Source: Lantana camara (lineage: Eukaryota; Streptophyta; Magnoliopsida; Lamiales; Verbenaceae). From it: a DNA stretch of 64,000 nt. Each line of letters starts with the position of its first letter. Positions within the stretch are counted from its first letter, which is position 1. The DNA is taken from NCBI GenBank assembly GCA_037501455.1, contig CM074856.1, forward strand, positions 46,405,001 through 46,469,000. Reading direction: 5' to 3'. The translations under genes were made by a program, and so were the position numbers. Below the pieces are notes generated by a model. It saw nothing but the letters and a program-made list of their open reading frames with translations. It did not search any database and had not been told where the DNA came from. Positions 20,796 to 31,637 of the stretch are shown here, in pieces.

Positions 20796-22163
20796 TCAGT
20801 TGTCTCGGCCGACAGAACTTCCCCAACGTAACGCCTCCGACTCATGTGGGACCCACACGGTTGCGTAGACCGAATTATGACCTTTCCACGTCAGAACCAG
20901 CATTTCCTCTTCCTTCTTCATCCCCCAACCACTTGCATGTTCTTCCAACAACACTTTAACTTCCTTAACAATCTCTTCACAGAATGGGAAGCCAAAAAAA
21001 CCCTTACTCACCATTCTCTGTGAAATTTTCGCACCCGATTCTAGTCTCTCTATTCTTTGGGCACCCTCAGATCCAATAATATTCTCAATCTTGTGACCGA
21101 TGTCGGATTCGTATTCTATCCTTTGAGGGCTGTTCTTGGGCAAAAAAGTCTCTAATGCATCAAACGGGATCCAAAGATAATTAAAACAAGTCGTGATCCT
21201 CGACGAAAGACCTCTCGATGAACCCAAATCACAATCCTCGTCAACGAGAGTCACCACACGAGGATTTAGGGTTTTTAGCAAATTAAGAAAAGAATCGCGG
21301 GTTGAAATGTGATTAGCATCGTCGTCATTATCATCAGGCAGATAGCGCAGCCAATTTTGACAGTTCACTACCAAAGCCTCATCACTCCTAAGTTTAAGCG
21401 CGGAAGGGTTGATTTGTCTTAAAAACATATCATAATCTACAATATTGTCACATTCTTGGCCGCCTAAACCCACTTCAACAACGTTAAATTCGAAGGGTAC
21501 ATCTCTATACTTCGCAAAATTCATCAAACGTTGACCCACTTCTTCGATCGACACGTTCAGATAAGGAGGAACCATCGGCCTCCATGAAAGAACAGTTATT
21601 CTCAAAACAGGACAAGGTACAAACCCCTTAGCCAATTCATCTATAAAAGTCGGCCATTGCATGCAATGAGTGATGCTGAAATCCAAAATATGAATACTCG
21701 AAAACCCTTTCACAGCCTTAAGAATCGCACCATTCGATGCGCAGAAACCAAACCTGTGCCATGGAATGAGGTCCACGTATCCGGCTAGCTCTGTCACCGA
21801 CATCAGCCTCCCAGCGGCGGCCCCTCCTCCTACACCACCTCCAGCGTTGAAACTGAGATTGGTGGGACAGAGCCTCGAAGATTTTGAGATGAGGGCTCTG
21901 AGGAAATATGAAGCGAGCCTCTGATTAGTGTCGCCATTGAAGGAGGCGACATTGTTGAGAACCCACATGACTTGCTGCGCCAGAGTGACATCCTTCGATT
22001 CGAGGGCATTCGCGCAGTGAAGTAAAAGCTTCTCGATGCATGCTCCGTCGAGGGTACTCAGGCATCCCGTTAAAGCACCTGAGATGGAGGATTGTCGGGC
22101 GTTGAAGAGATTAGGGTTTCGCAATGAAACTGATTGAGCATTTCTTTTCAATTCTGCTTTCAT
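20796..22163 (-). CDS. SCL32: GRAS-domain transcription regulator, SCARECROW-LIKE 32 type
   Basis: 455 residues in a single exon, as usual for this subfamily. GRAS proteins are plant-specific nuclear regulators that act with DNA-binding partners. The domain starts near residue 41 with the first Leu heptad region (CIEKLLLHCANALES, 42-56). PWHRFGF (134-140), a VHIID variant IHILD (157-161), the second Leu region with PFYRE-like parts (about 205-345), and the SAW end (WGMKK 413-417, LTWKGHNSVYATVW 424-437) follow. A Gly/Ala-rich loop (107-118) and an acidic DDNDDD loop (277-282) are present. The short N-terminus with LTGCL and the WVLNN block match the SCL32 group. The ATG at 22163 is the first in frame and the frame is uninterrupted. 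It is the only intact host gene in the window, flanked by MITEs on both sides. Family assignment is confident; the exact ortholog is inferred. Confidence 0.9.
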   Translation of the reverse strand: MKAELKRNAQSVSLRNPNLFNARQSSISGALTGCLSTLDGACIEKLLLHCANALESKDVTLAQQVMWVLNNVASFNGDTNQRLASYFLRALISKSSRLCPTNLSFNAGGGVGGGAAAGRLMSVTELAGYVDLIPWHRFGFCASNGAILKAVKGFSSIHILDFSITHCMQWPTFIDELAKGFVPCPVLRITVLSWRPMVPPYLNVSIEEVGQRLMNFAKYRDVPFEFNVVEVGLGGQECDNIVDYDMFLRQINPSALKLRSDEALVVNCQNWLRYLPDDNDDDANHISTRDSFLNLLKTLNPRVVTLVDEDCDLGSSRGLSSRITTCFNYLWIPFDALETFLPKNSPQRIEYESDIGHKIENIIGSEGAQRIERLESGAKISQRMVSKGFFGFPFCEEIVKEVKVLLEEHASGWGMKKEEEMLVLTWKGHNSVYATVWVPHESEALRWGSSVGRDN

Positions 22164-22561
22164 AGTAATGAGGTTGTGTGGGTGGAAGAATTAGGGTTTG
22201 TGTTCCTTGGTTTCTCTTTTCTTGTAAGTGGATGGGAGGGTATAGAGTACCAATTACCCTGTATAATTATAGGAAAGGAGAAGGGGGGTATAATGGTCTT
22301 TTTGATATGCTGTATATGTGCATTGTATGTATATATATGAATGAAGGAAAGACAAAATAGGGGAAGAAGAATATAGAAGGAACCAATTTGATCTTCCACT
22401 ACGTAATGAAGGAAAGACAAAATAGGGTTTTATATACAAATACATGCAAAGAAAGAATGTCTCTACTCTCTATCAATGATTAATATGTAGTTAGTTTATT
22501 AATGAATTTGTTTGAATGGCCATGAGAAGTGGGAAGTAATTGGATAACAGGATCTCTTTAT
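22164..22561 (-). promoter_or_regulatory. SCL32 upstream region with possible TATA box
   Basis: On the minus strand this is the 5' flank of the GRAS gene. A TATATATACAT stretch at about 22328-22338 lies ~165 bp before the ATG and could be a TATA box. Pyrimidine-rich sequence and a CCCTAATTCTTCC stretch follow. Small open frames here have no family signature. Confidence 0.4.
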
Positions 22562-22712
22562 CTATGATGCACGAATATTTCTAAAAATATTATTTTATCG
22601 TCGTGTCGTGTCAGACACTCGTATCGGAAACTCCTCACGTGGAAATTCACAAAAAAATTCGTTATCGTCGTATCGATCTGTGTCTTGCCGCCGTGTCCGT
22701 ATTCGTGCATTA
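22562..22712. mobile_element. Short MITE related to the 11-kb MITE
   Basis: The ends TATGATGCACGAATA and the inverse TATTCGTGCATTATA form inverted repeats. The body has CGTGTCGTGTCAGACAC and CCGCCGTGTCCGT words like those at 11260-11410. No clean target duplication was found. Confidence 0.45.
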
Positions 22713-23008
22713 TAACTGCTCAGCTATTATTATTTGTAAGTAATTTGTTATTTTTCTTCATTTTAAATCTATATACTTTATTGTTTTTATCAAAATGTAG
22801 TAGCTAAATTGTCATTATTAGTGATAAAACATATTTATATAACAAATGATACTTTGTTCTGAGGATAAAACAATATTTACAATTGATAAAATAATGGTTC
22901 TGGGCCAATTTCTTAAAAATGCAATTATTATTGATGGAAGTATTAACGAACTTACATTTTAATGGTATACTAATATTCCTTAAAGCAAAATAAACGTGGA
23001 TCAGGAGG

Positions 23009-23364
23009 GTGTTCGATCGGTGAGCTTATAAGTAATTTAAAAGCTTATAAAATGTTTCAAAGCGTTTGATAAATTTTTGTGATAGAAACTTATAAGCTCC
23101 TAAAATAAAATGTTAGAAACTTATATTTTTAAAAAAAAAAAATAAGTCCGAGAATAACAACTTATATTTTAAGATGTTAAAATACCATTACTTTTAAGAT
23201 ATTAGTTATAAACATATCATTACCAACGTTTTATAGGCTCATCATCATTTTATTTTCTAGACACTTTAACATCTTAATTTTTTTATGAAGATTTAACATT
23301 TTAAAGATCTTAATATATGATGTAATAGCTTATATGCTCTTTCGTAAAGCTTAGTCAAACACGT
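23009..23364. mobile_element. Probable MITE with imperfect inverted ends
   Basis: GTGTTCGATCGGTGAGCTTATAAG at the left resembles the inverse of GCTTATATGCTC...AAGCTTAGTCAAACAC at the right. The AGCTTATAAGC words are common in hAT-type plant MITEs. Poor ends and no clear duplication. Confidence 0.35.
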
Positions 23365-23639
23365 TTTTAAGACAACAATAGAAAATAAAAATGAAAAGTG
23401 CTTCATTGGATTCTTGACGGCATTTCGTTGATGGAACTTGTAAAATTAGAGGTATATATTATGATGTAAGAATATAGATACAATGATACGCATATGACAC
23501 GATATGATATAGATATAACGATATAAATTTTTTTAAAAAAATTTTACGTGAAAAATATCGGATATAATGTTTGGTACAAGTATTCAACACGATACAATAT
23601 GACATGAAATAGGGATACTTCCCTGTAATAGGTGGTATA
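23365..23639. other. No gene; degenerate ATA/CGATA-rich repeat
   Basis: Contains imperfect ATACGATATGACACGATA words (23480-23610). No open frame with recognisable content. Confidence 0.4.
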
Positions 23640-23649
23640 CATATAAGGT

Positions 23650-24193
23650 GAGTTATTTACACCATACCCCCTGTGTTAGGTGAAATGGGCAAGAAAAACC
23701 CTGTGTTACAAATATTAACACAGGGAACCTTGTGTTTCCGAAATATTCACATGCTGAACCCTGAAAATTTCTAGTACTGGCACTAATTTTTTCTATTTAT
23801 TGGATGCGAAATAACTAATTTAACCTTTGATATTATGATATACATCATCTTAAATATCTCTATATACAATTTTTTTACTTGTTTATACGGTTCTTCATAC
23901 AATTTTTATTTTGTACAGGGTCTCGGTGCATGTAAAAAAAGGGTTTCGGTGCATATAAAAAAATATTGAACAATATAGAGAGATTTAAGTTGATGTATAT
24001 CATAATATAAAAGGTTAATTTAGTTATTTTGCATCCAATAAATAGAGAAAATTAGTGTTTTACCGATACTAGAAATTTTCAAGGTTTAGCATGCAAATAT
24101 TTTGAAAACACAGTGTTCCCTGTGTTAATATTTGTAACACAGGGTTTTTCTTGCACATTTCATCTAACACAGGGGGTATGGTGTAAATAACTC
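23650..24193. mobile_element. Mutator-type MITE, 10-bp target duplication (544 bp)
   Basis: The ends GAGTTATTTACACCATACCC and its exact inverse are flanked by CATATAAGGT at both sides (23640-23649 and 24194-24203). Inverted homology extends about 250 bp into each arm, including repeated ACACAGGG words, so the transcript would fold into a near-complete hairpin. No coding capacity. Confidence 0.85.
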
Positions 24194-24203
24194 CATATAA
24201 GGT

Positions 24204-24506
24204 AGAAAGCTTAAACTACTTCGGATCTATTTTGTCTGATTGTCCATGCATGCACACACGAGTTTCTTTCACTTACATAAAGACAAACAACCTATATCTG
24301 AAATCCTCCATTATCAGAAGATTTGGTTAAGTAACAAATTAAAGGGTAATGAAAAAGTTAAGAAGCTGTCTTAGCCGGGCACTTCCTTGTCGGATTTGTC
24401 ATATCTAATCGCAATTAGGAGTTAGGACAAATCTATTTTGTCTTATGTTTTATTTAATAAGTTCGATTTATCCCTTTTTATGAGTGGTAAATGGCTACTT
24501 CATATT
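24204..24506. other. No recognisable feature
   Basis: AT-rich sequence with no long frame or family signature. It ends in ATTATT (24504-24509) at the start of a 201-bp repeat also found at 26642. Confidence 0.4.
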
Positions 24507-24707
24507 ATTCCCATATTTCTTTTCATATATTCAATTTAATATGATGCCAAAAGAAAAGACAATTAGTGGGCCTCTGGCAAACATTTTTCTTTCTCCATTC
24601 TTTTATCTTCCTTTTATTTTAACTTCTAGCAAAGTAATAACAATAATGCATATAAATATGGGATAATTACGTATAGGTTCCTGAGGTTAGGCCTAATTAT
24701 AAATCGG
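24507..24707. repeat. Direct repeat, copy 1 (201 bp)
   Basis: Matches 26642-26842 with an offset of 2,135 bases and about ten substitutions. It includes the first ~48 bases of the MITE found whole at 26795-27109, so this copy's MITE is truncated where the CACTA sequence begins. Confidence 0.9.
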
Positions 24708-24708
24708 A

Positions 24709-25406
24709 AAAGATAACTCGCACCAAAAAGTCGGATAAAAAGCAAAAGTCAAATGAGAATGTTGGTGATATTGGTGAAGGGGGTGAAGGGAATAATGAGG
24801 AGAGTGATGATGCTGGTGGAGATAGATGGGTTGACGAGCGTTCACGCTTGACATATGTAAGTTTAATTGTTTGAATATATTTATGAGGAGTTAATCATTT
24901 ATTTTAGTTGTTATACAAATTCATGATTACAACTACATGATATAATAATTTAGGAAAACTATGAGAAGTTGAAAGAGATTAGGAACCAACAAGCAGCTCA
25001 ACTTAGTGACGAGGATAGAGCTAACTTGCCTACTGATATTGAATTATGGCAACAAGCTACTGGGGGCCCAAACAAGAAGGGTGAGGTGTACAGGATGCCC
25101 TACTTGAAGAGCAAATGCTCATGTACTACTAGTGCATCCACTAGTTCTCAGCATTGTTCTACTAGCTCGGTTGCATTGCCAGAACTTGATGAATTGAGAA
25201 GGCAGCAACAACAATTGATTGAACAACATGCTGCATTACGAGACCAAATGATCGAGGAGCAAGCTGAGCTGCGACGACAACAGGAGCAGGTTGCACAGCA
25301 GCAGGGAGAGATTTTATCTGCCATAAAACAAATGGCAACTATGTTTGAACAACAGATTAATGCAAACTCCAATGTACGAGGCCAATCAAACGACCAAGCA
25401 GGTTAG
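24709..25406 (+). pseudogene. CACTA (En/Spm) plant transposase C-terminal fragment
   Basis: Two exons are readable. Exon 1 (to 24856) encodes an acidic linker with GGDRWVDERSRLTY; a GTAAGT donor at 24857 and a TAG acceptor at 24951-24953 bound a 97-bp intron. Exon 2 (24954-25406) encodes ENYEKLKEIRNQQAAQL, DIELWQQATGGPNKKGEVY and then a Gln/Glu-rich coiled coil (about 25180-25370). The DERSRLTY-to-GGPNKKG order is characteristic of the plant Ptta/En/Spm transposase domain. The frame ends QAG-stop, but CAG|GTTAGT there could be a donor to a small last exon near 25731. The catalytic N-terminal part is absent, so this is a broken gene. Confidence 0.78.
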
Positions 25407-26109
25407 TGAGAATGATGAACTAGGTTGTTTTGTGTCTGATTCTTGTTATGAATGGTGAATGATGAATGATAAATTATAATGATGAGTTATGTTTGATTTT
25501 TGGATAGTGATACAACAACAGGGAGAGATTTTTTTTCCTTTTCGAATTATGTTGTTTTTAGTTTGATTCTTGAATTTGAAGATTATTGCATGAGCATTTG
25601 AAATTTCTGAAGTTTATATGTTTAGTTAGTTTATGGACTAGAGCGTTTGTTGAGTTGGTTTAAATTCTTAAATTCAAGTGGAATTGGTGCTTATACGCTT
25701 GATTTTTGTTGCATTTTATGTTCTGTCAGATCGATGAACAAGCAAGCAAGTGATGAGAAGGAATTTAGAAGAAGCAAGTGAAAAGGAAAAAGACTACTAT
25801 GACGTATTTGTTTTATGTTTTGAAAAAAAGGTTACCAGATTGAAATTTGTAGCACTCCTTTTATTATTTAGAAACTCTCAAGTTGTTAGAATGGGTCAAT
25901 TTTCATATACGAATTTATCTATGTAGGATTTGGAATTATAATGTTGCTGGACGTTCTTGTACGGATTTATCGTTGAAGGATTTGCAATTATAATGTTGTC
26001 AGATTTATCTATATTATTAAATTTCTAATCATCGTTTTTATATGGATACAATTGACAAAAAATGTTATTAAAAACAGGTTAAAAATAAAAATTTAGAAAA
26101 TATATTTAA
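25407..26109 (+). other. 3' part of truncated CACTA, non-coding
   Basis: T-rich sequence between the transposase fragment and the subterminal repeats. A TCTGTCAG acceptor-like site precedes a short frame ending TGA near 25750, a possible terminal exon. Otherwise nothing recognised. Confidence 0.4.
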
Positions 26110-26641
26110 AAAAAATAATAAATTTGCGACGAAAAAGTTCGTCTGGATTTATAATAAAAATAATAAAATTCTGAAAGTTCATCTGAAAGTTCGTTTGAAA
26201 TTTGTCTGAAAATTAATATTAAAAAAATAAAATTCTAAAAAGTTCGTCTGAAAGTTTGTCTGAAAAATTAGAAAAACTAATAAAATAATAGTTTTTCGTC
26301 GGAAAGTTCGTCAGAATAATATTGGTCTGAAATTTTGTGGTGGTAAGTTTCGTCGGAAATTCGTCGGAATGTTAGCCGGGGAGTTCGTCGGAAAAATAGT
26401 TCGCCGGAAGTCAATAAATTTCGGACGACATAATATTTCGTCGGAATTTGGCCGGAAAGTTCGCCGGAATATATGTTAGTCGGAAATTTGGTCTGAAAGT
26501 TCGTTTGAAATATGTTCAGACGAGTGTTTTTCAAACGACTTAAAGTTGGTCGAAAGTTCACCGGAAATTGATTTTTCCAGACGAAATCGTCTGAAAGTTC
26601 GTCTGAAAAATTCGTTTGGAAATAACTGTTTTTTTGTAGTG

Positions 26642-26842
26642 ATTCCCATATTTCTTTTCATATATTCAATTTAATATGATGCCCAAAGAAAAGACAATTA
26701 GTTGGCCTCTGGCAAACATTTTTGTTTCTCCATTCTTTTATCTTCCTTTTATTTTAACTTCTTGCAAAGTAATAACAATAATGCATATAAATATGGGATA
26801 ATTACGTATAGGTTCCTGAGATTAGGTCTAATTACAAGTTGG
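26642..26842. repeat. Direct repeat, copy 2 (201 bp)
   Basis: Partner of 24507-24707. It includes the start of a complete Mutator-type MITE at 26795. Confidence 0.9.
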
Positions 26843-27109
26843 TCCCTATTTTTTTAAATATTACACTATAGTCACTAAGCCTTGTTAATTTGTTAATTTT
26901 TGTATACTTTTAGAGACGATTTTGCATTTTTGGTCATACATTATATGTAACACTCAGAAAACCTTCAGGGACATAAGTGTATTTTTACAAAATTCATTAA
27001 TGAACCTCACACAAAAAAAAGAAATATAGGGACTACAGTATAATATTTAAAAGAATAGGGACCAGCTTGTAATTAGGCCCAACCTCAGGGACTTATATGT
27101 AACTATCCC
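26795..27109. mobile_element. Mutator-type MITE (315 bp)
   Basis: The ends GGGATAATTACGTATAGGTTC and the inverse of its right-end counterpart (GGGATAGTTACATATAAG) form TIRs of about 90 bp with TTGGTCCCTAT words. The flanking 9-mers TATAAATAT (26786-26794) and TATAAATAA (27110-27118) match at eight of nine positions. Confidence 0.75.
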
Positions 27110-27122
27110 TATAAATAAATAA

Positions 27123-27127
<5 letters not shown>

Positions 27128-27182
<55 letters not shown>
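27128..27182. repeat. (TA)n microsatellite
   Basis: About 27 AT dinucleotides directly downstream of the MITE target site. Confidence 0.95.
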
Positions 27183-27185
<3 letters not shown>

Positions 27186-27906
27186 AAATTGTCTCATCAT
27201 ATAAACTCAATAATAAATTATATAATAGCTAATAATACTTTAGCAACCCTCGTATCGTTACTTAATTTTTTTATATTAAAATATCTTCAGGTTTATATGA
27301 CTCAAAATATATTAATTTCTTTTTAATTCAATATATTTTAATTGAAGTTTGAGAAACCTACTTATTGTAATTTATGATGCAAATATTTACCACTATTGGT
27401 TATCTGATGGTTGATTTGATTGTCGTGACTTGGAACTTAACTACTAGCTTGGTAGACTTAACTGTGAAAGGTATCATCTTGTCCTTGAATGGGACGTTTG
27501 TTTGGAATCTTTTTCGTAATCTTAGCCAGAGATTGTTCATGTCTCCAATCTTTCTCTCGTTTGGAATCTTTTTCGTAATCTTAGCCAGAGATTGTTCATG
27601 TCTCCAATCTTTCTCTCGGTCTATTCTGATGGTTTTTGCGGATCTATTGGTTTTTGCGGAATGTATTTTTTGTGAATTTGAATTTGAGAATGTTGAAAGT
27701 TAAGGAGTAAGTTAGAGGCAGTTCTTGAACGTGTTTTGTTTGAGTAGTAAACTTCCCAAAAACCACTTAAATCATATGTATTTTCCTTTGAAGTATTAGG
27801 GCTAAAATAGGTATACCCAAAAAATTGGTGTCCGCAGTGCAAAAAATTACCGTTTGTGTGAGGAAAACCCTCCTTTTTTTTATATAGTATAGATGTACCT
27901 GCAATA
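27183..27906. other. No gene; 59-bp tandem duplication
   Basis: An exact tandem repeat spans 27500-27558 and 27559-27617. An open frame across it (27374-27703, plus) shows no family signature and is best seen as chance. Confidence 0.55.
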
Positions 27907-28304
27907 TCTATACTATTATATTAAGCGAGAGACCCATTTGGTGCCATGCACTCTAAAAATATTTTCTTTTCTATTTATTTGTTAACTTTTCTTTTCATCC
28001 GACTTTTTATCTCATGCACGTTTTCTTAACTTCTCTTTTCTTTCTCATTATTTCTCTTTTCTTTCTCATCGCTTGCATTCTTTTTATTTTCTTTTTTATA
28101 TAATTTTTATTACTTTTCACTTATATTTTAAAATTTCATAATTATTAATATAATATTATCTTATACTAATTATTCATTTATTTATTAGTGATTATATTAA
28201 AAATACTTATAGAATATATATATAATACAAAAAATAATTTTAATATATTTATATAATAATTATTTTTTTTATTTGCACATACGTAGAATGTGCAAAGTTG
28301 CTAG
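27907..28304 (+). mobile_element. Non-autonomous Helitron (398 bp)
   Basis: The 5' end TCTATACTATTATATTAAG follows an A (27906). The 3' end carries the hairpin TGCACAT...ATGTGCA (28274-28294) followed by GTTGCTAG and then T (28305). This TC...hairpin...CTAG structure between A and T is the Helitron signature. No RepHel coding sequence, so it depends on a helper. Confidence 0.85.
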
Positions 28305-30924
28305 TAAAAAATAAATTATCACTCTTCAAACGTGTATATGAAATACATCTATATAGTTGTCTTCAAAAAATTACATCACTAAAAAAAAGAAACATATGTG
28401 ATGTAGCCAACATTATAGTTTTATGTGGAGCATATCTACCAAACATTAATGTGATAATACAACATTAAAAATCTAAAACATAGTGTTTCAATATATTTCC
28501 CGAGACTTTTTATTGTTTCATCGAAAGAAAGCTTGTGGACATTATTGAGGAATCAATTTAACAACCTGAATAATCAGATACCATGGCTGGCTTGAACCCC
28601 ATGCTACCGCAAAGCAACGTAATCACATTAAGTTCATTTATTTATCTTTATTGAGAACAAATTCATACTACGCTCAATTTTATTTATTTTATTTTTTGGT
28701 ACAAAGACTACACTCAATTAATTATACAGTGTGCTATATTTTTGGAAATATTGTGATCTTCAAAGATAAAATTCGTTAACCACTTTTCACTATTCCAACA
28801 AAATGACAAATTGTGCTCGTAAAACCGAAATATCTAGAAGCAACAAAAGTCCTCCAAATTGGCCAACCTCACATGTCGGAATTATAAGCTCGAAGCTTAG
28901 AGTTGTCGGCCGGAATCACTCGCAATCTTCACAAAAATAATCTTAAGATATTAATATACTGACGAATCATAAGTTAAACATAAGAAATTTGCTTAATTTC
29001 TCACTTTTTCACCAACTACAACAATAACTACACCAATTAAACTTCAATAAACGAAAGCCTTTTTAAGAACACAATACTTTCGCCTATAACTAATCAAATC
29101 AGCTACCCAAAAAATTTTGATATAATTTGTTAATTAGGGGGAAAAAGTGATATAGATATTAATCGAGCTATATCTTCCATTTTCTGCAAGAATTAGGTAA
29201 TATTTATGAATCAACAACACTCGGAATAGAAAATCGGCGCGAATGATGATTAGCAAAAAAATTAAAAAGGAAGTTAAGGATAGTTACCTGGAGGCTGGAG
29301 ATGATTAATAGAGATTTTCCCTGTATTGTAAGGAATACGGAATATCAAGAAACTAAAATGGCCTCCTAAATTGTTTCCTTCGAATGTGCAAACTCCCATT
29401 TTGATATGCAATCAGCCTACTTTGACCATGATATTTCATTATAGGAACTTGAAGGGTTTCTCATGACCCAAATGGTTAGTTAAAAATCAGTAAAATCCCA
29501 TTTTATCAAACAAAAATAAAGAATTTGAATAACAATAGCATACAAATTCAAAAGATTTCTCCAGTTCATTTGATCTATATATATTCCAATATAAACCCAT
29601 GAAAAACTCGTGATCAAGAATTCCATCTTAGAATAGGCTTATGAGCACCACCGATATTCTTTTTCCTACCATCAGTTCATAGCCCCTATCAAATGCATGA
29701 ACATGGTGATTTTACGGACTATTGATGGTGAAGACAAAGAGGGGATGGACTATTAATATTATCAGCAATCACTTAACACAGGTACCCGCCAAGTCCGTTG
29801 CCCATTTCTACTATATGAAGAAAACATAGCAGACTTCAAAATTTTATTTTAATATTGAGAAAGTCATCAGAATCATATGAACTAAGTTAACTTCGATAAC
29901 ATATCAGAGTTGATGCATCGAATTGTTAAATCTGTACCTTGTAATACATTCATTCATTGAAGAGATTGAGCCTGGGGATATGCATACGTTATTCACCCCA
30001 ACTCCAATCTTGCGTCGAGCATCAGGAAGGCTGACAATAGAACCGTTGGAAAATTGAAAATTTCCCTTTTTTACATTGAAAATTAATCAGATGAAAAACC
30101 CACAAATCACATTGAAAAATTAGAACAGTTTTAACAAAAGGCAATAAAGAAAATCTACGAAAACCTGCTCCAAATCCAAAATTTTATACATCATCAAACC
30201 TAGGAATGTGTACTCATAAAATTCCTAGGAAAGTGAAGCTTCATTCAGCAATTAAAAGAAAAAACAAAAGAACTACCTATGAGTTATATGACGAACCTTT
30301 TAAAGAACGTCTACATATTGGTTCACAACTTCACATGTTTCATGGGCAGAAGCAGTATAGGTCCAGTTCTTCTTGATTTTTAATAGAAATACTCTTGAGC
30401 TTTAGTCTAGCTTAACTATTTTGCCTTCATATTGTCGTTTGCTGCATCAATTATCCCCTTGTACTCCTTCTAATTCTGCTACCCAAAAACAAAAATATTA
30501 CATACCATACTAACATTTTTTAGCAAGACCTATGCCTTATCTTTGGGTTGATCGAGTCCCATACTCGTATAGCTTTTCAATGTCCCTGGATTTGTCTCAA
30601 AAATCACACTCTCGTAAATCACCAGAATGCTACAATTCAAGTTCATATACAACAATCAAAGAAAATTGAGTAATCCACATTGGTTCGTGACACCAGTTAT
30701 ATCCACAACATATAAAAGTCGAATCATAAGGTTTTCAATGAATACACCCACTAAATAATTAGATAACATAAGTGCAATGGTACCAATTGATAAAATTCCA
30801 ATCAAAAAAATGCTCAGATTTGAATACAAGTATACAACCGAGGGGACAGCGTTAGACGTACCTAAAGCACTGAAAAGTAAATTCACACAGATGCAAGAGA
30901 TAACGCACCACAATTATATGTGCA
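28305..30924. other. Intergenic, nothing recognised
   Basis: About 2.6 kb of AT-rich DNA. Open frames are short (for example 30656-30913, minus) and match no family I know. No LTR, TIR or RNA gene was identified. It may contain decayed host or TE sequence. Confidence 0.4.
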
Positions 30925-31009
30925 TGTACGGTTATTTTAAAAAAATATAAATATTTAGTAGGATTATATCAAATATGTTATCTTTCCAAATCAAGATTAA
31001 ATTTGATAT

Positions 31010-31637
31010 TGTTTACACAAATTTTTGTTGATCTGCAATAAATGAGTGCAAAACAAGAAAATATCGAAACAAAGATAATATTATTGATTTAATATTGAAA
31101 AGTGTTCCTATCTCTGAAATTCCCCTGATTCTTCGGAGTGGATTTATCCGAGTGTTTGATGCTTATCCCCGGATTGAGTGTAGAGTTTGGTTGAATCGAC
31201 GGCGGAATGGCAAGGCTCGAACTTGAGAGCTTGAATGCTTGAATTCCTTCGATTCCTTAGTGCTTGAGGACTTGAGAATTTCGTCCTTTGAATCTTCTTG
31301 TTGCTTGTTTGTCCTTTTCGTTTATGTCTGTGCCTCTTCCCGATTTTTGGACTTTAGAACTTTATTTATAGGCCTTCATTTGTCCTATTGGGCTTCGTGG
31401 GCTTGGACAGACATTTAAGGACACTTTATAATTAAGTGGGCCTTTATTTCACTTAATGGATAATTTATTCAATCCATTTAATTAATTCAAAACATGAGAA
31501 TACGATTTCGTGATTCTCATTTCGAATTAATCATGTAAGCCCAATTTGTCGTGGGCTTATGATTAAAATTAATAATTAACATCCATTTTATTTGGGCTAT
31601 TAATTAATAATTTTATTGCCATTTTTTGACGCCAACA
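31010..31637 (-). repeat. Tat-1 3' LTR (628 bp)
   Basis: The minus strand begins TGTTGGCGTCAAAAAATGG (31637) and ends GTGTAAACA (31010). A TATAAATAAAG box is at about 31359-31370. It is preceded on the minus strand by the polypurine tract AAGTGGGGGCATT (31638-31650). Confidence 0.92.

Larger units (their letters stand above)
24708..26641 (+). mobile_element. CACTA element, 5'-truncated, with transposase gene fragment
   Basis: The right end reads AACTGTTTTTTTGTAGTG (26624-26641), a CACTA terminus, followed by ATT as probable target sequence. Subterminal GTTCGTCTGAAA/TTCGTCGGAA words fill 26110-26630. The 5' half is missing: the element begins inside transposase coding sequence at the edge of a 201-bp direct repeat. 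The subterminal words and terminus match the inner CACTA at 13353-15784, so this may be a relic of its autonomous source family. Confidence 0.75.

Noticed and set aside
27374..27703. 109-residue open frame
   Set aside because: It reads through an exact 59-bp tandem duplication and has no recognisable domain.
30656..30913. 85-residue membrane-like open frame
   Set aside because: Hydrophobic composition is common in AT-rich DNA and no domain or neighbour supports it.
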